NCBI GenBank assembly: GCA_045603545.1
Contig: JAZUMG010000030.1
Span: 62,001-126,000 of the forward strand
Direction: 5' to 3'
Origin: CAAGNP01 sp045603545
GTDB taxonomy: Bacteria > Bacteroidota > Bacteroidia > Bacteroidales > UBA932
DNA length: 64,000 nt
Of the stretch, positions 41,266 through 48,668 are shown piece by piece; the first letter of the stretch is position 1, and every line of letters starts with the position of its first letter. The notes below the pieces were generated by a model. The model was not told where the DNA came from. It searched no databases and saw only the letters and a list, made by a program, of their open reading frames with translations. Position numbers and translations under genes: made by a program.

Positions 41266-41506
41266 CCAAAGTGCTGGTTGTTGTCCAGCCAAAGTGTTGG
41301 TTGTTGTCCAGTTTTCCGGCCAGGTCTGCAAAATCTTGTTGGACCTGGCCAGGTGTTGTTTTGTAAGTTGTTGATATATAGTGATATGAAAATATCTGTC
41401 CGTCCAGGTCGGACACTTTTTTGCAGACCTGGCCGAAAAGTGATGCGGAAAATCAGTGGATATCTGGTGACTTATCCTATGGGCTGATGTATGGCCATAC
41501 AATCAG
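41266..41506. repeat. Tandem and inverted repeats downstream of the tRNA
   Basis: The gap 41239-41544 holds no gene but is repeat-dense. A 23-bp unit occurs twice in tandem with one mismatch (41266-41288 and 41289-41311). Next, CGGCCAGGTCTGCAAAA (41317-41333) pairs perfectly with TTTTGCAGACCTGGCCG (41419-41435), flanked by further TTTT/AAAA complementarity; between them lies the palindrome CCTGGCCAGG. Finally CTGA-TGTATGG/CCATACA-TCAG (41484-41506, one bulged A). Could be a remnant of a small non-autonomous element or tRNA-proximal integration debris. Confidence 0.6.
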
Positions 41507-41544
41507 GCTGAATGCAGGTGGGAGGGTGATGGTGTTCGGTAAGG

Positions 41545-42906
41545 TTATACGAATAGGGAGATGAGGAACAGTGCGGTGATGGTGCTCAGGCCGAGGATCA
41601 GGGTGAGTAGGGTCTGTGTCCTGTAGCCGTTCTGGGGAGAGATACCTCCGAAGTTGGTGACCACCCAGAAGTAACTGTCATTGGCGTGGGAAACAGTCAT
41701 TGCCCCGGCACCTATTGCCATAACCACCAATATCGCATCTATCGGTGCAGTCATCCCCAATGCGTACATGAGGGATTCCGAAGAGGAGTACATCCCCATA
41801 ATTCCTGCAGTGGTGGTCATTGCCACTGTGGATGATCCCTGTGAGGTTTTGAGAATGGCGGCGATGACGAAGGGGAAGAAGATGCCGATTCCGGAGAGCA
41901 ATTCAGCGTGCTGCTGGATGTATTGGACGAAGCCTGCCTCTGTAATTATCTGCCCAAGTACACTTCCCGCTGCTGTGATGAAGATGATAGGGCCTGCTGT
42001 CTTGAGCGATTCCTGTGTAATGTCGTACAATTGCGAAGCTTTTTTCTGTGTGAACAGAAGGGGCATTGCGCTAAGCAGACCTGCTGCCAGGGCGATAATG
42101 GGCTTTCCAAGGAATGTGAGGAGTTTTCCTGCCATCCCCCCAATACCTGCAAATACAGCTATTGATCCACCTGCCATAAGGATGATGGGGAGGACAATGG
42201 GGGTAATTGATGCAATGGTGGATGGGAGATTCTCCTGCTGATATGCATCGGATATCTCTTCGATGTCGAGTTCCTCTTCAGATTTGACCTTGGTCCCTAT
42301 ATATGTGGAGAAAAAGTATGCTGCTGTGAGGGGGATGACGGATATTCCCATTCCGAAAAGGATTACCCATAGAAGATGATTCTCCAGACCGAGCATTCCG
42401 GCTGCTGCAATGGGACCGGGTGTAGGTGGAATAAATACGTGTGCCAGATATAGCCCGGCAGAGAGTGCGACGGTAAGTGAAACGGATGAAAAATTGCTTT
42501 TGCGGCTGAGCCATTTCCTGATGGGATTCACGATGATAAATCCGCTGTCGCAGAATACGGGGATAGATACTATCCAGCCGATGAGCATGATGGCGAGTTG
42601 AGGGAAGCGGGTCCCGATAATCCTTATAATTGCGTCGGCAAGTGTGATGGCAGCACCTGTTTTTTCAAGGATGAGGCCGATGATGGTCCCCAGGATGATC
42701 ACTATGCCGATGCTGGTGAATATGGATGAGAATCCTTTGCCGATGGTCTGGGGGATGGTCTCCAACGGAAGACCCACTGCTATGGCCAGAATAAGGGATA
42801 TCCCCATAATGGCGAGAAAAGGGTGGACTTTCCATTTGGAGATGGAGTATATCATCAGGGCAATGGCGGTGACGAAAACGATGATGAGTGTGGTGCCGGA
42901 GATCAT
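41545..42906 (-). CDS. GntP-family gluconate/organic acid permease
   Basis: 453 residues from the ATG at 42906, which places the first membrane helix right at the N-terminus (GTTLIIVFVTAIALMIYSI) and avoids overlap with the divergent phosphatase gene. About 12-14 hydrophobic helices, with the GntP-family segments GIVIILGTIIGLILEKTGAA and AHVFIPPTPGPIAAAGMLG. The family imports gluconate, D-serine and related acids with protons. No kinase or catabolic gene lies beside it, so the substrate is undetermined. A minus-strand TATCTTTG (42922-42929) is a likely -7 element. Confidence 0.9.
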   Translation of the reverse strand: MISGTTLIIVFVTAIALMIYSISKWKVHPFLAIMGISLILAIAVGLPLETIPQTIGKGFSSIFTSIGIVIILGTIIGLILEKTGAAITLADAIIRIIGTRFPQLAIMLIGWIVSIPVFCDSGFIIVNPIRKWLSRKSNFSSVSLTVALSAGLYLAHVFIPPTPGPIAAAGMLGLENHLLWVILFGMGISVIPLTAAYFFSTYIGTKVKSEEELDIEEISDAYQQENLPSTIASITPIVLPIILMAGGSIAVFAGIGGMAGKLLTFLGKPIIALAAGLLSAMPLLFTQKKASQLYDITQESLKTAGPIIFITAAGSVLGQIITEAGFVQYIQQHAELLSGIGIFFPFVIAAILKTSQGSSTVAMTTTAGIMGMYSSSESLMYALGMTAPIDAILVVMAIGAGAMTVSHANDSYFWVVTNFGGISPQNGYRTQTLLTLILGLSTITALFLISLFV

Positions 42907-42921
42907 AGGTGCTCTTTTTTT

Positions 42922-42929
42922 CAAAGATA
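42922..42929 (-). promoter_or_regulatory. GntP permease -7 element
   Basis: TATCTTTG on the minus strand, 16 bp upstream of the ATG at 42906. No TTTG at -33 distance. Confidence 0.4.
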
Positions 42930-42957
42930 GGGAAATTTTTGCCATCTTTGTAGAGAT

Positions 42958-43407
42958 ATGAAAAAGATACTGTTCATTTGCCACGGCAACATCTGCCGCT
43001 CCCCGATGGCGGAGTTTGTATTCAAGGCATTGGTCAAAGTGTATGGTCTGGAGTCACTTTTTTATGTGGAGTCGGCAGCTGTCTCGACAGAGGAGATAGG
43101 GAATCCCATATATCCACCTGCAAAAAGGTGTCTTACTCAGCACGGTATACCTTTTGATAGCGATAAAAGGGCGAGACAGGTCACCCGTGAGGACTATGAA
43201 AAGTTTGATCTGCTCATATGTATGGATGAATCCAATGTGCGTCGTCTGAAGAGGATTGTCGGTGATGATCCCGATGGGAAAATCCATCTGATGATGAGTT
43301 ATACAGGGGATTTCAGGGATGTGGCGGATCCTTGGTATACAGGTGACTTTGAGACTACATTTCAGGATGTCCTTGAGGCATCAGAAGCGTTTTTGAAAAT
43401 GATATAA
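42958..43407 (+). CDS. Low-molecular-weight protein-tyrosine phosphatase
   Basis: 149 residues. The active-site P-loop CHGNICRS is at residues 8-15 (Cys8 nucleophile, Arg14) and the general-acid Asp lies in DVADPWYTGD near residue 122. Length is typical for LMW-PTP. In bacteria such enzymes usually oppose a BY-kinase in capsule control or act as arsenate reductase-like proteins; no such partner is seen nearby. Divergent from the GntP gene. It has CATCTTTG 7 bases before the ATG as an imperfect -7 element. Confidence 0.93.
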   Translation: MKKILFICHGNICRSPMAEFVFKALVKVYGLESLFYVESAAVSTEEIGNPIYPPAKRCLTQHGIPFDSDKRARQVTREDYEKFDLLICMDESNVRRLKRIVGDDPDGKIHLMMSYTGDFRDVADPWYTGDFETTFQDVLEASEAFLKMI

Positions 43408-43438
43408 ATAACTGAAGGATTATTCAATAATTGGTATT

Positions 43439-44242
43439 ATGCATTACTTATTGATTTTATTGGCAGTTTCACTTGCTGTTTCCGGCCTGGGCTGGATCTA
43501 TTTCATCTACTTTTTCAGCATAGGTTATGGCTTCGGAGTATCGGCTCTTGCCTTAACTATGGCTGTTTTGTTTAAGGATGTGCTTACATTGCCGGCTGCA
43601 CTGCTTTGTGTGGTTATGTTCGTGTTCGGGTGCAGACTTGGTCTGTATCTTCTTACACGTGAGAAGAGATCTACAGAATACAGGAAGATCCTTTATGGTC
43701 CCGATGCTGCAAAGAAGAAGCCTCTCTTCGTAGTTATTGTAGTGTGGATTTTCTGCGCCCTTCTCTATGTGGGTCAGGTGAGTCCAGTGGCTTTCTATCT
43801 TGCCAATGCTGCAGATGGTCTGGAGGTGAATGATGTTTGGGTATGGATAGGTGCGGCAATGATGGCTGTAGGTGTCCTTCTGGAGACAGTTTCAGATGCA
43901 CAGAAGAAGGCTGCCAAGAAGAAAAATCCAAAAAGATTTGTCGATACAGGTCTTTACAGACTTGTACGCTGCCCGAACTACTTGGGCGAACTTGTGATAT
44001 GGACAGGCTCTTTTGTTGTATGTTTTGGAGCTGCATGCTCTGTATGGCAGTGGGTTGTAGCAGCTATCGGCTACATAGGCATCGTATATGTTATGTTCAG
44101 CGGTGCCCGCAGACTTGAGGTGAGACAGGCTGTGACTTACGGCAATGATCCTGAGTTCCAGAAATATATAAAGAAGACCCCTATTCTTCTTCCATTTGTT
44201 CCACTCTACAGTGTGGCAAAATATGAGTGGTTGAAGGCGTAA
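43439..44242 (+). CDS. DUF1295-family membrane protein
   Basis: 267 residues with about six or seven hydrophobic helices. The C-terminal half has the DUF1295/steroid 5-alpha-reductase-like/ICMT-like signature: RFVDTGLYRLVRCPNYLGELVIWTG, then GARRLEVRQAVTYGNDPEFQKYIKKTP. These proteins belong to a superfamily of membrane reductases and methyltransferases; the substrate is unknown. It follows the phosphatase gene by 31 bases and is followed by a strong terminator at 44262-44292. Confidence 0.85.
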   Translation: MHYLLILLAVSLAVSGLGWIYFIYFFSIGYGFGVSALALTMAVLFKDVLTLPAALLCVVMFVFGCRLGLYLLTREKRSTEYRKILYGPDAAKKKPLFVVIVVWIFCALLYVGQVSPVAFYLANAADGLEVNDVWVWIGAAMMAVGVLLETVSDAQKKAAKKKNPKRFVDTGLYRLVRCPNYLGELVIWTGSFVVCFGAACSVWQWVVAAIGYIGIVYVMFSGARRLEVRQAVTYGNDPEFQKYIKKTPILLPFVPLYSVAKYEWLKA

Positions 44243-44261
44243 GGATATGTTTTATGATACG

Positions 44262-44292
44262 GGCCCTCGGCAAATTTGTCGGGGGCCTTTTT
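44262..44292 (+). terminator. Intrinsic terminator after the DUF1295 gene
   Basis: GGCCCTCGGCA (44262-44272) pairs with TGTCGGGGGCC (44277-44287) with two G-T pairs, then TTTTTG. It lies 20 bases after the stop codon. Confidence 0.8.
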
Positions 44293-44546
44293 GTTTGGGG
44301 GGAGGGTGCCGATTTGATTCCGGCAGGGTTCTTTGGCCTATGGCGACCTCATTTTGTTCCTCTCCATATCACCTGTGCGGGATATGTGGTGTCATTTTTA
44401 TTAATGTTTCTGTTTATACTGAAAATTATGAAGCGAATCCATCACTAGGAGGTGTTTCTGGAAAAGGGGCTTGATGGATAGATATGCCGGATATAAACGG
44501 AAAGTCAAGTATAGACTTATTTTCTATGTGTGGTAGATGGATTAAA

Positions 44547-44578
44547 TTTGTTAATGGAATTACATTTCGTTATTTTTG
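44547..44578 (+). promoter_or_regulatory. Promoter upstream of the structured element
   Basis: TTTG (44547-44550), 20 nt, TATTTTTG (44571-44578). It could drive the structured RNA at 44660-44805 and/or the lipoprotein at 44870. A weaker TATATTTC (44647-44654) lies closer to the hairpin. Confidence 0.55.
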
Positions 44579-44659
44579 TAGTGAATTAAATTAATTGCCT
44601 ATGATTAGATAAAAAACAAAAAGACATATAATATTAAAGCATTAGCTATATTTCGTGTA

Positions 44660-44805
44660 TTCTGAAACTTGGACACTTTCTTAATCACACCTCAGGAAAT
44701 AGAGCAAATGCCTGTGCTATGCATGGGTATTATTCTATATATCAAGGTGTGAGGTAGTCCAAGACCGCAGAATTTGATTGTAGAAAACTCCCATGCTTTT
44801 TTATT
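44660..44805 (+). ncRNA. Candidate 6S-like structured RNA
   Basis: Paired segments, outside to inside: TTCTG/CAGAA, CTTGGAC (44668-44674)/GTCCAAG (44757-44763), TCACACCT (44685-44692)/AGGTGTGA (44745-44752), then a large open bubble (15 nt left, 13 nt right), then an 11-bp apical stem AATGCCTGTGC (44707-44717)/GCATGGGTATT (44721-44731) with three G-T pairs and loop TAT. This closing stem, bubble, apical stem order is the shape of 6S RNA, which binds RNA polymerase. Downstream, CCCATGC (44790-44796) followed by TTTTTTATT can pair alternatively with GCATGGG of the apical stem, as in an attenuator. Strand and limits are inferred. Confidence 0.4.
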
Positions 44806-44869
44806 GTCTGTATATGTAGGGAGGTGACTTTTTATATATAGTAATCCAAAAAATTTCTAAAAATTTATT

Positions 44870-45385
44870 ATGAAAAAAATAATCTATGTAGCGTTAATGC
44901 TCGTTTTCGTATCTTCATGTGGAATTCAATCTGTTATTGTTCCTAAAGCGACAAATACAATCAGTACAGCTTCATTCAAAGACCTTAACCTAGAACGTTC
45001 TAATTATGAAATTTTAACAACAGAAATTGCTGAAGCGGTTGTTGTATATAAAGAAAAAGGTAAATCACAGTTTACAATAAAAGAAATTAACGGCGAATTT
45101 GAACTGAAGTACTATATAGACGCAAAAAAATTGAATCAGACATGTGAACATAAAGGTGTCGTAAGATTAGGATATTTAAGCAATGACTACTCATATGATC
45201 CAAATGAATTGCTTAGTGCTGAATGTTTAGCAAGAAGAGTGGCTATATATAGAATAATCAATAGTGCAAAGCTACAAGGGGTAGATGGAATCATAGAGCC
45301 TATAATTTCTACAAATGTTGAACAAAAAGGTGATCAAATTTATTTTAAATCATCCGTCGTGGCAAAATTTATCAAACTTAAGTAA
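44870..45385 (+). CDS. AT-rich lipoprotein of unknown function
   Basis: 171 residues. A lipoprotein signal peptide ends in VSSC (Cys17). The mature part has no motif that I recognise; it contains repeated beta-like segments (VVVYKEKGKSQFTIKEINGEFELKYYI) and a helical segment LLSAECLARRVAIYRIIN. Codon use is visibly more A/T-ending than in the core genes around it, like its downstream neighbour 12 bases away, which suggests the two were acquired together. The upstream region holds the candidate structured RNA. Confidence 0.7.
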   Translation: MKKIIYVALMLVFVSSCGIQSVIVPKATNTISTASFKDLNLERSNYEILTTEIAEAVVVYKEKGKSQFTIKEINGEFELKYYIDAKKLNQTCEHKGVVRLGYLSNDYSYDPNELLSAECLARRVAIYRIINSAKLQGVDGIIEPIISTNVEQKGDQIYFKSSVVAKFIKLK

Positions 45386-45396
45386 AATATATTGAT

Positions 45397-46353
45397 ATGA
45401 AAATTAGAATTTTTTTAGCATTGTGTTTACTATTGACTGTAAATGCATGCGCTACTATGAGAAAGTCTACAGTTGTATCTCCACAGCCTATAAATATTAA
45501 TTTATCGTGTGGAGACGCTCAGCCAAATAAGTTTGTGGGATTGGATTATGGTATAAAGTTGAATGTTATAGATGGAAGATCAAGTAATGCTGTTCTTAAG
45601 ATGCATGACAATTATCTGACATCCATGCCTCAATGTTCTGTATATCCTGATGTGATGTCATTTGTTCCAGAAAGTACACGTCGTTATATGCGTACAATGG
45701 GATTTAATCTTGATTCAGATGTTGCTACAGACTACATACTTACCCTCCAGGTAAAAGAATTTAATATATCCTACCTGTCTGGTGCAGGGTGGTCAGCTGT
45801 GGTGCAAATTAATGTTGAAGTGCATGATCGCAATAGAATTTTAGTCTATCCAAGTGTACTGGCAGTCGGTCGTTATTCCCAGTATGGAAGAGGTGATGAT
45901 AGTAGTATAGCGTCTACTGTTATGAGTAAAGCATATACAAATGCCTTAGAAGATATTGATTGGGATAGAATAGCTTATTTTTTAACAAAATCATCATCCC
46001 CAAAACTAGAGATGAATAAATCGGTTACAGGAGATGGCAATACCGCTTTAGAATCATTGGTGATACGTTGGTATATAGATTCTACGCCCAAAGGTGCTGA
46101 TGTTTCTATGAGGGTTGTTTCATCAACTCCAGAAGTTAAAAATACAAATTCTAATTATGTAGGTTCTACTCCATATGAGTCTACAGAAACATTTGATATC
46201 AAAGGCTTAACGTATAATAATTCTGGGAATGTTCAAATAGAAGTAGTATGTGAAAAAGCAGGATATGTAACACAAAAGAAGCGCTTTAATCTTAACCAAG
46301 TTATTGATCAAAAAGAGATTTCAACCAAATTTAATTTGGTAAAGGAAGAATAA
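45397..46353 (+). CDS. AT-rich lipoprotein with PEGA-like C-terminal domain
   Basis: 318 residues. A lipoprotein signal ends in VNAC. The first ~200 residues resemble YajG-type lipoproteins (GIKLNVIDGRSSNAVLK, then DYILTLQVKEFNISYLSGAGWSAVVQINVEV, SKAYTNALEDID). The C-terminal ~95 residues look PEGA-like (YIDSTPKGADVSMRV ... VGSTPYESTETFDI ... YVTQKKRFNL), a small beta domain common in surface lipoproteins. Both assignments rest on short motifs. AT-rich like the preceding gene, with which it forms a two-gene unit closed by a terminator at 46375-46407. Confidence 0.65.
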   Translation: MKIRIFLALCLLLTVNACATMRKSTVVSPQPININLSCGDAQPNKFVGLDYGIKLNVIDGRSSNAVLKMHDNYLTSMPQCSVYPDVMSFVPESTRRYMRTMGFNLDSDVATDYILTLQVKEFNISYLSGAGWSAVVQINVEVHDRNRILVYPSVLAVGRYSQYGRGDDSSIASTVMSKAYTNALEDIDWDRIAYFLTKSSSPKLEMNKSVTGDGNTALESLVIRWYIDSTPKGADVSMRVVSSTPEVKNTNSNYVGSTPYESTETFDIKGLTYNNSGNVQIEVVCEKAGYVTQKKRFNLNQVIDQKEISTKFNLVKEE

Positions 46354-46374
46354 ACAATATAGTGGATTTAAAAG

Positions 46375-46407
46375 AAAAGATTGTAAACGAATGATTACAG
46401 TCTTTTT
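46375..46407 (+). terminator. Intrinsic terminator after the lipoprotein pair
   Basis: AAAAGATTGTAA (46375-46386) pairs over 12 positions (one G-T) with TTACAGTCTTTT (46395-46406), loop of 8, T-run included. It lies 22 bases after the stop. Confidence 0.8.
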
Positions 46408-46474
46408 GATTGATAATATGTGCAGAGGTAGGGAACAGAGATGTGCCCCTGGGATGGTTATATGGGCGTTTTGC

Positions 46475-46569
46475 GAGTCCAAACCCACATTGTCCGTCGT
46501 GGATGGGAACAAAAATGTCGCTGTAGTTGAGTCTATCGCGTATGAGTGTGCCCAACCTCTTTAATGTGG
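46475..46569. repeat. REP-like module A (degenerate)
   Basis: A degenerate copy of the two modules flanking the Y1 transposase gene. GAGTCCAAACCC at 46475 corresponds to the hairpin arm GTGCCCAACCC, and GTGTGCCCAACCTCTT begins at 46546, 71 nt later (72 in the other two). The hairpin itself no longer pairs well. Confidence 0.4.
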
Positions 46570-46606
46570 ATTTAGGAGCGAGTGCCGACTGGGTGAGACC
46601 GGATCT

Positions 46607-47143
46607 CTACTCATAGCGGTTCCAGCTGGTAACCTCCTTGATGGATTTGCGTATTTTGCGTCGTGTCTGTGTGTCGGGATAACCGAGAGAGATGAGGAGA
46701 GGTATCCTTTTGGTCCTTGGGACCTGGAGGAGCCTCTTCACTTTTTTCTCGTCAAACCACCCCATAATACAGGTCCCCAGACCAAGGTCGGCAGCCTGAA
46801 GACAAAGGTGCTCCACTGCCATTCCGATATCCATAAGACGGAACTCTTTCCCTTTCAGAATGGCTCCGAGCCTGGTGGTAAATCCCGGACTCTCCAGGAC
46901 TACTGCGATAATGACAGGAGCCTGGACTGCCCATTTGTTCATCCCGAGGCCGGCAGCAAGTGCCGCTACCTTGTCTTTCAGTTCAGGTTCATTCACAACA
47001 ACAAACTTCCATGGTTGGGAGTTGTTGGCCGATGGGGATAGGCGTGCAGCCTCAAGACATTTGACAATCTTCTCTTTCTCTACCTCCTGTGGGAGGTATT
47101 TGCGGTCACTCTGGCGGACCTTAATCAATTCTGAAAATTCCAT
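46607..47143 (-). CDS. Nitroreductase-family flavoprotein
   Basis: 178 residues. The start has the typical nitroreductase FMN-binding motif RQSDRKYLPQEVEKEKI and SPSANNSQPWKFVVV, the middle has DIGMAVEHLCLQAADLGLGTCIMGWFDE, and the end has ISLGYPD. Members use FMN and NAD(P)H to reduce nitro compounds, quinones or flavins; this short form lacks an insertion domain. The physiological substrate is unknown. A minus-strand TATCTTTG (47148-47155) lies 5 bases from the ATG, so the message may be leaderless. Neighbours do not indicate a pathway. Confidence 0.9.
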   Translation of the reverse strand: MEFSELIKVRQSDRKYLPQEVEKEKIVKCLEAARLSPSANNSQPWKFVVVNEPELKDKVAALAAGLGMNKWAVQAPVIIAVVLESPGFTTRLGAILKGKEFRLMDIGMAVEHLCLQAADLGLGTCIMGWFDEKKVKRLLQVPRTKRIPLLISLGYPDTQTRRKIRKSIKEVTSWNRYE

Positions 47144-47147
47144 ATCT

Positions 47148-47155
47148 CAAAGATA
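47148..47155 (-). promoter_or_regulatory. Nitroreductase -7 element
   Basis: TATCTTTG on the minus strand, 4 nt before the start codon. No TTTG seen at -33 distance. Confidence 0.45.
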
Positions 47156-47258
47156 ATGAATTTCTCTGTTATTTATGTGTTAAACAGCTACTGATGAAAG
47201 AACTGGTAGAGGATGGGTACGGTGGCGTGGCATGTAGTGTGCTTTAGTGCATGTAAGT

Positions 47259-47355
47259 GTGCCCAACCCTCTCTGGTAGTCAGTGGTTGAGCACGTCGTA
47301 GTGACTTGAATTGGCATGAGAAGTAGATTTGTGTGCCCAACCTCTTGAGAATGAG
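47259..47355 (+). repeat. REP-like module B, upstream of the Y1 transposase gene
   Basis: A hairpin GTGCCCAACC (47259-47268) / GGTTGAGCAC (47285-47294) with a single C-A mismatch, then a ~36-nt spacer, then GTGTGCCCAACCTCTTGAGA beginning at 47331, exactly 72 nt after the hairpin start. The rest of the 333-nt gap (47144-47476) shows nothing else recognisable. Confidence 0.6.
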
Positions 47356-47476
47356 AAAGATTTGGATTTGGGAGAAATTTTTGTCAAATTTGTGTCATAA
47401 TTCAATGGTCCACCAATGGGTCTGGGTGGGTGGTTGATTAGAGGAGTGAGAACGGACCCGAAAAATATTTCATATT

Positions 47477-48343
47477 ATGCAGGTGGAGGATTCGTTTTAT
47501 CATGTCTGTTCGGATGGTACTAATCAGGAGTGGCTGTTCAAGGATGAGAAAGATTATATTGCAGGGATCAACAGAATTGGAATTTGTTCGTACACAACAT
47601 CAGTGGAGGTCTATAAATATGTCCTTGTAGACAATCACGTCCACTTTTTGCTGAAGGGAAGTCAGCCCAAGTGCAAGGAATTCATAAACAAGTACAAGCT
47701 TCTTACAGGAAAATGGATATTGCATAAGTATGGAGAGAGTGCTTTTGTGTCTGGTCTTGGGGCACAAGTGATAAAGATAACATCCATTGAATATCTTTAT
47801 GAGGTTATGGCTTATATTGACAGAAATGTCATCAAGGCGAAATTTCCATATTTGCCATCCGAGTACAAATGGGGTAGTGCGAGATATCTGTTTAAAGACA
47901 GATCGTCAGTTGCCGGAACCAAACTGTCTGAGTTCTCTGTCAGGGTGCAGAGAGCGATATTGAAGACTCATACTATATTGCCGCAGGATTGGGAAATCTT
48001 TTCCGATGGAATGCTCAATCCGCTATATTTCTGTAAGTTTGATAAAGTGGAATCTTTGTTCAAGACACCCGCAAGGTATATATACTTTCTCAGTAAAAAG
48101 GTAGAAGGAAGGGTGGAAGAGGATATGACCTGTCTTAAAAGAACTTATATAATGGATAAGGATCTCAGACCTATAGTGGAAGGACTTGTAAAAGAGATGT
48201 ATGGGGCAACAGATATCAGAAAACTTGATATAAATGCCAGATTGGTGTTGGCTAAGAGACTCAGGTATGAATATTTTTCTACTCCCAAGCAGATATCCAG
48301 AATGTTGGGTGTAAGTGTGGATGCTCTAAAGGGATATATATAA
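47477..48343 (+). CDS. Y1 (HUH) transposase, RAYT-like
   Basis: 288 residues. The N-terminal half matches REP-associated tyrosine transposases: a YHVCSDGTNQEWLFKDEKDY start (family YHVxxRGNxxxxIF), the HUH motif in YVLVDNHVHFLLKG (HVH), and VMAYIDRNVIKAKFPYLPSEYKWGSARY, which corresponds to the Y-I-x-x-N-P-x-x-A...Y-x-W-S-S region and holds candidate catalytic Tyr residues. The C-terminus has a helix-turn-helix-like tail (KQISRMLGVSVDALKGYI). RAYTs nick and move REP hairpins. REP-like modules lie on both sides of the gene. Confidence 0.78.
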   Translation: MQVEDSFYHVCSDGTNQEWLFKDEKDYIAGINRIGICSYTTSVEVYKYVLVDNHVHFLLKGSQPKCKEFINKYKLLTGKWILHKYGESAFVSGLGAQVIKITSIEYLYEVMAYIDRNVIKAKFPYLPSEYKWGSARYLFKDRSSVAGTKLSEFSVRVQRAILKTHTILPQDWEIFSDGMLNPLYFCKFDKVESLFKTPARYIYFLSKKVEGRVEEDMTCLKRTYIMDKDLRPIVEGLVKEMYGATDIRKLDINARLVLAKRLRYEYFSTPKQISRMLGVSVDALKGYI

Positions 48344-48401
48344 TTTGCATAGAGGTTGGATACACTAGATAGACTTGTCGTGGCTTTTGTGATGCTTGGA
48401 T

Positions 48402-48497
48402 GTGCCCAACCCTGCGTATCAGTCTGGGGTTAAGCACGGTGATGTGATTAAGATATGGATATAAGGCAGAATGGTGTGCCTGACCTCGTGAGAGTGG
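48402..48497 (+). repeat. REP-like module C, downstream of the Y1 transposase gene
   Basis: A hairpin GTGCCCAACCC (48402-48412) / GGGTTAAGCAC (48427-48437) with two C-A mismatches, then a spacer, then GTGTGCCTGACCTCGTGAGA at 48474, again 72 nt after the hairpin start. Same orientation as module B. The remaining parts of 48344-48668 show only a possible -7 element TATTTTTG at 48554-48561. Confidence 0.6.
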
Positions 48498-48668
48498 TAC
48501 AGCGTAATAGATACAAGTGTTATTCATAAAGAATGGTGGATGGGTAATTTTTGTATTTTTGTGACGGGATTATGCGATTGGTCAGATATGGTGGTGTATC
48601 AGGTCAGAAATGACGATGTAGTGTGCCGGGTGTGGTGATATAATGTTATGATCGGTATTGGATGAGGT

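Larger units (their letters stand above)
44293..44869. other. 577-nt intergenic region with a promoter and a structured element
   Basis: No supported protein gene. It contains a Bacteroides-type promoter (44547-44578) and a long interrupted hairpin (44660-44775) followed by CCCATGC and a T-run (44790-44805). The rest is AT-rich with no structure that I can see. Confidence 0.6.

Noticed and set aside
41266..41435. CRISPR array
   Set aside because: Only two directly adjacent 23-bp copies without spacers, followed by an inverted repeat; no cas genes in the window.
44227..44448. Open frame of about 73 codons after the DUF1295 gene
   Set aside because: It runs through the terminator hairpin at 44262-44292, overlaps the preceding stop region and shows no family resemblance or ribosome binding site.
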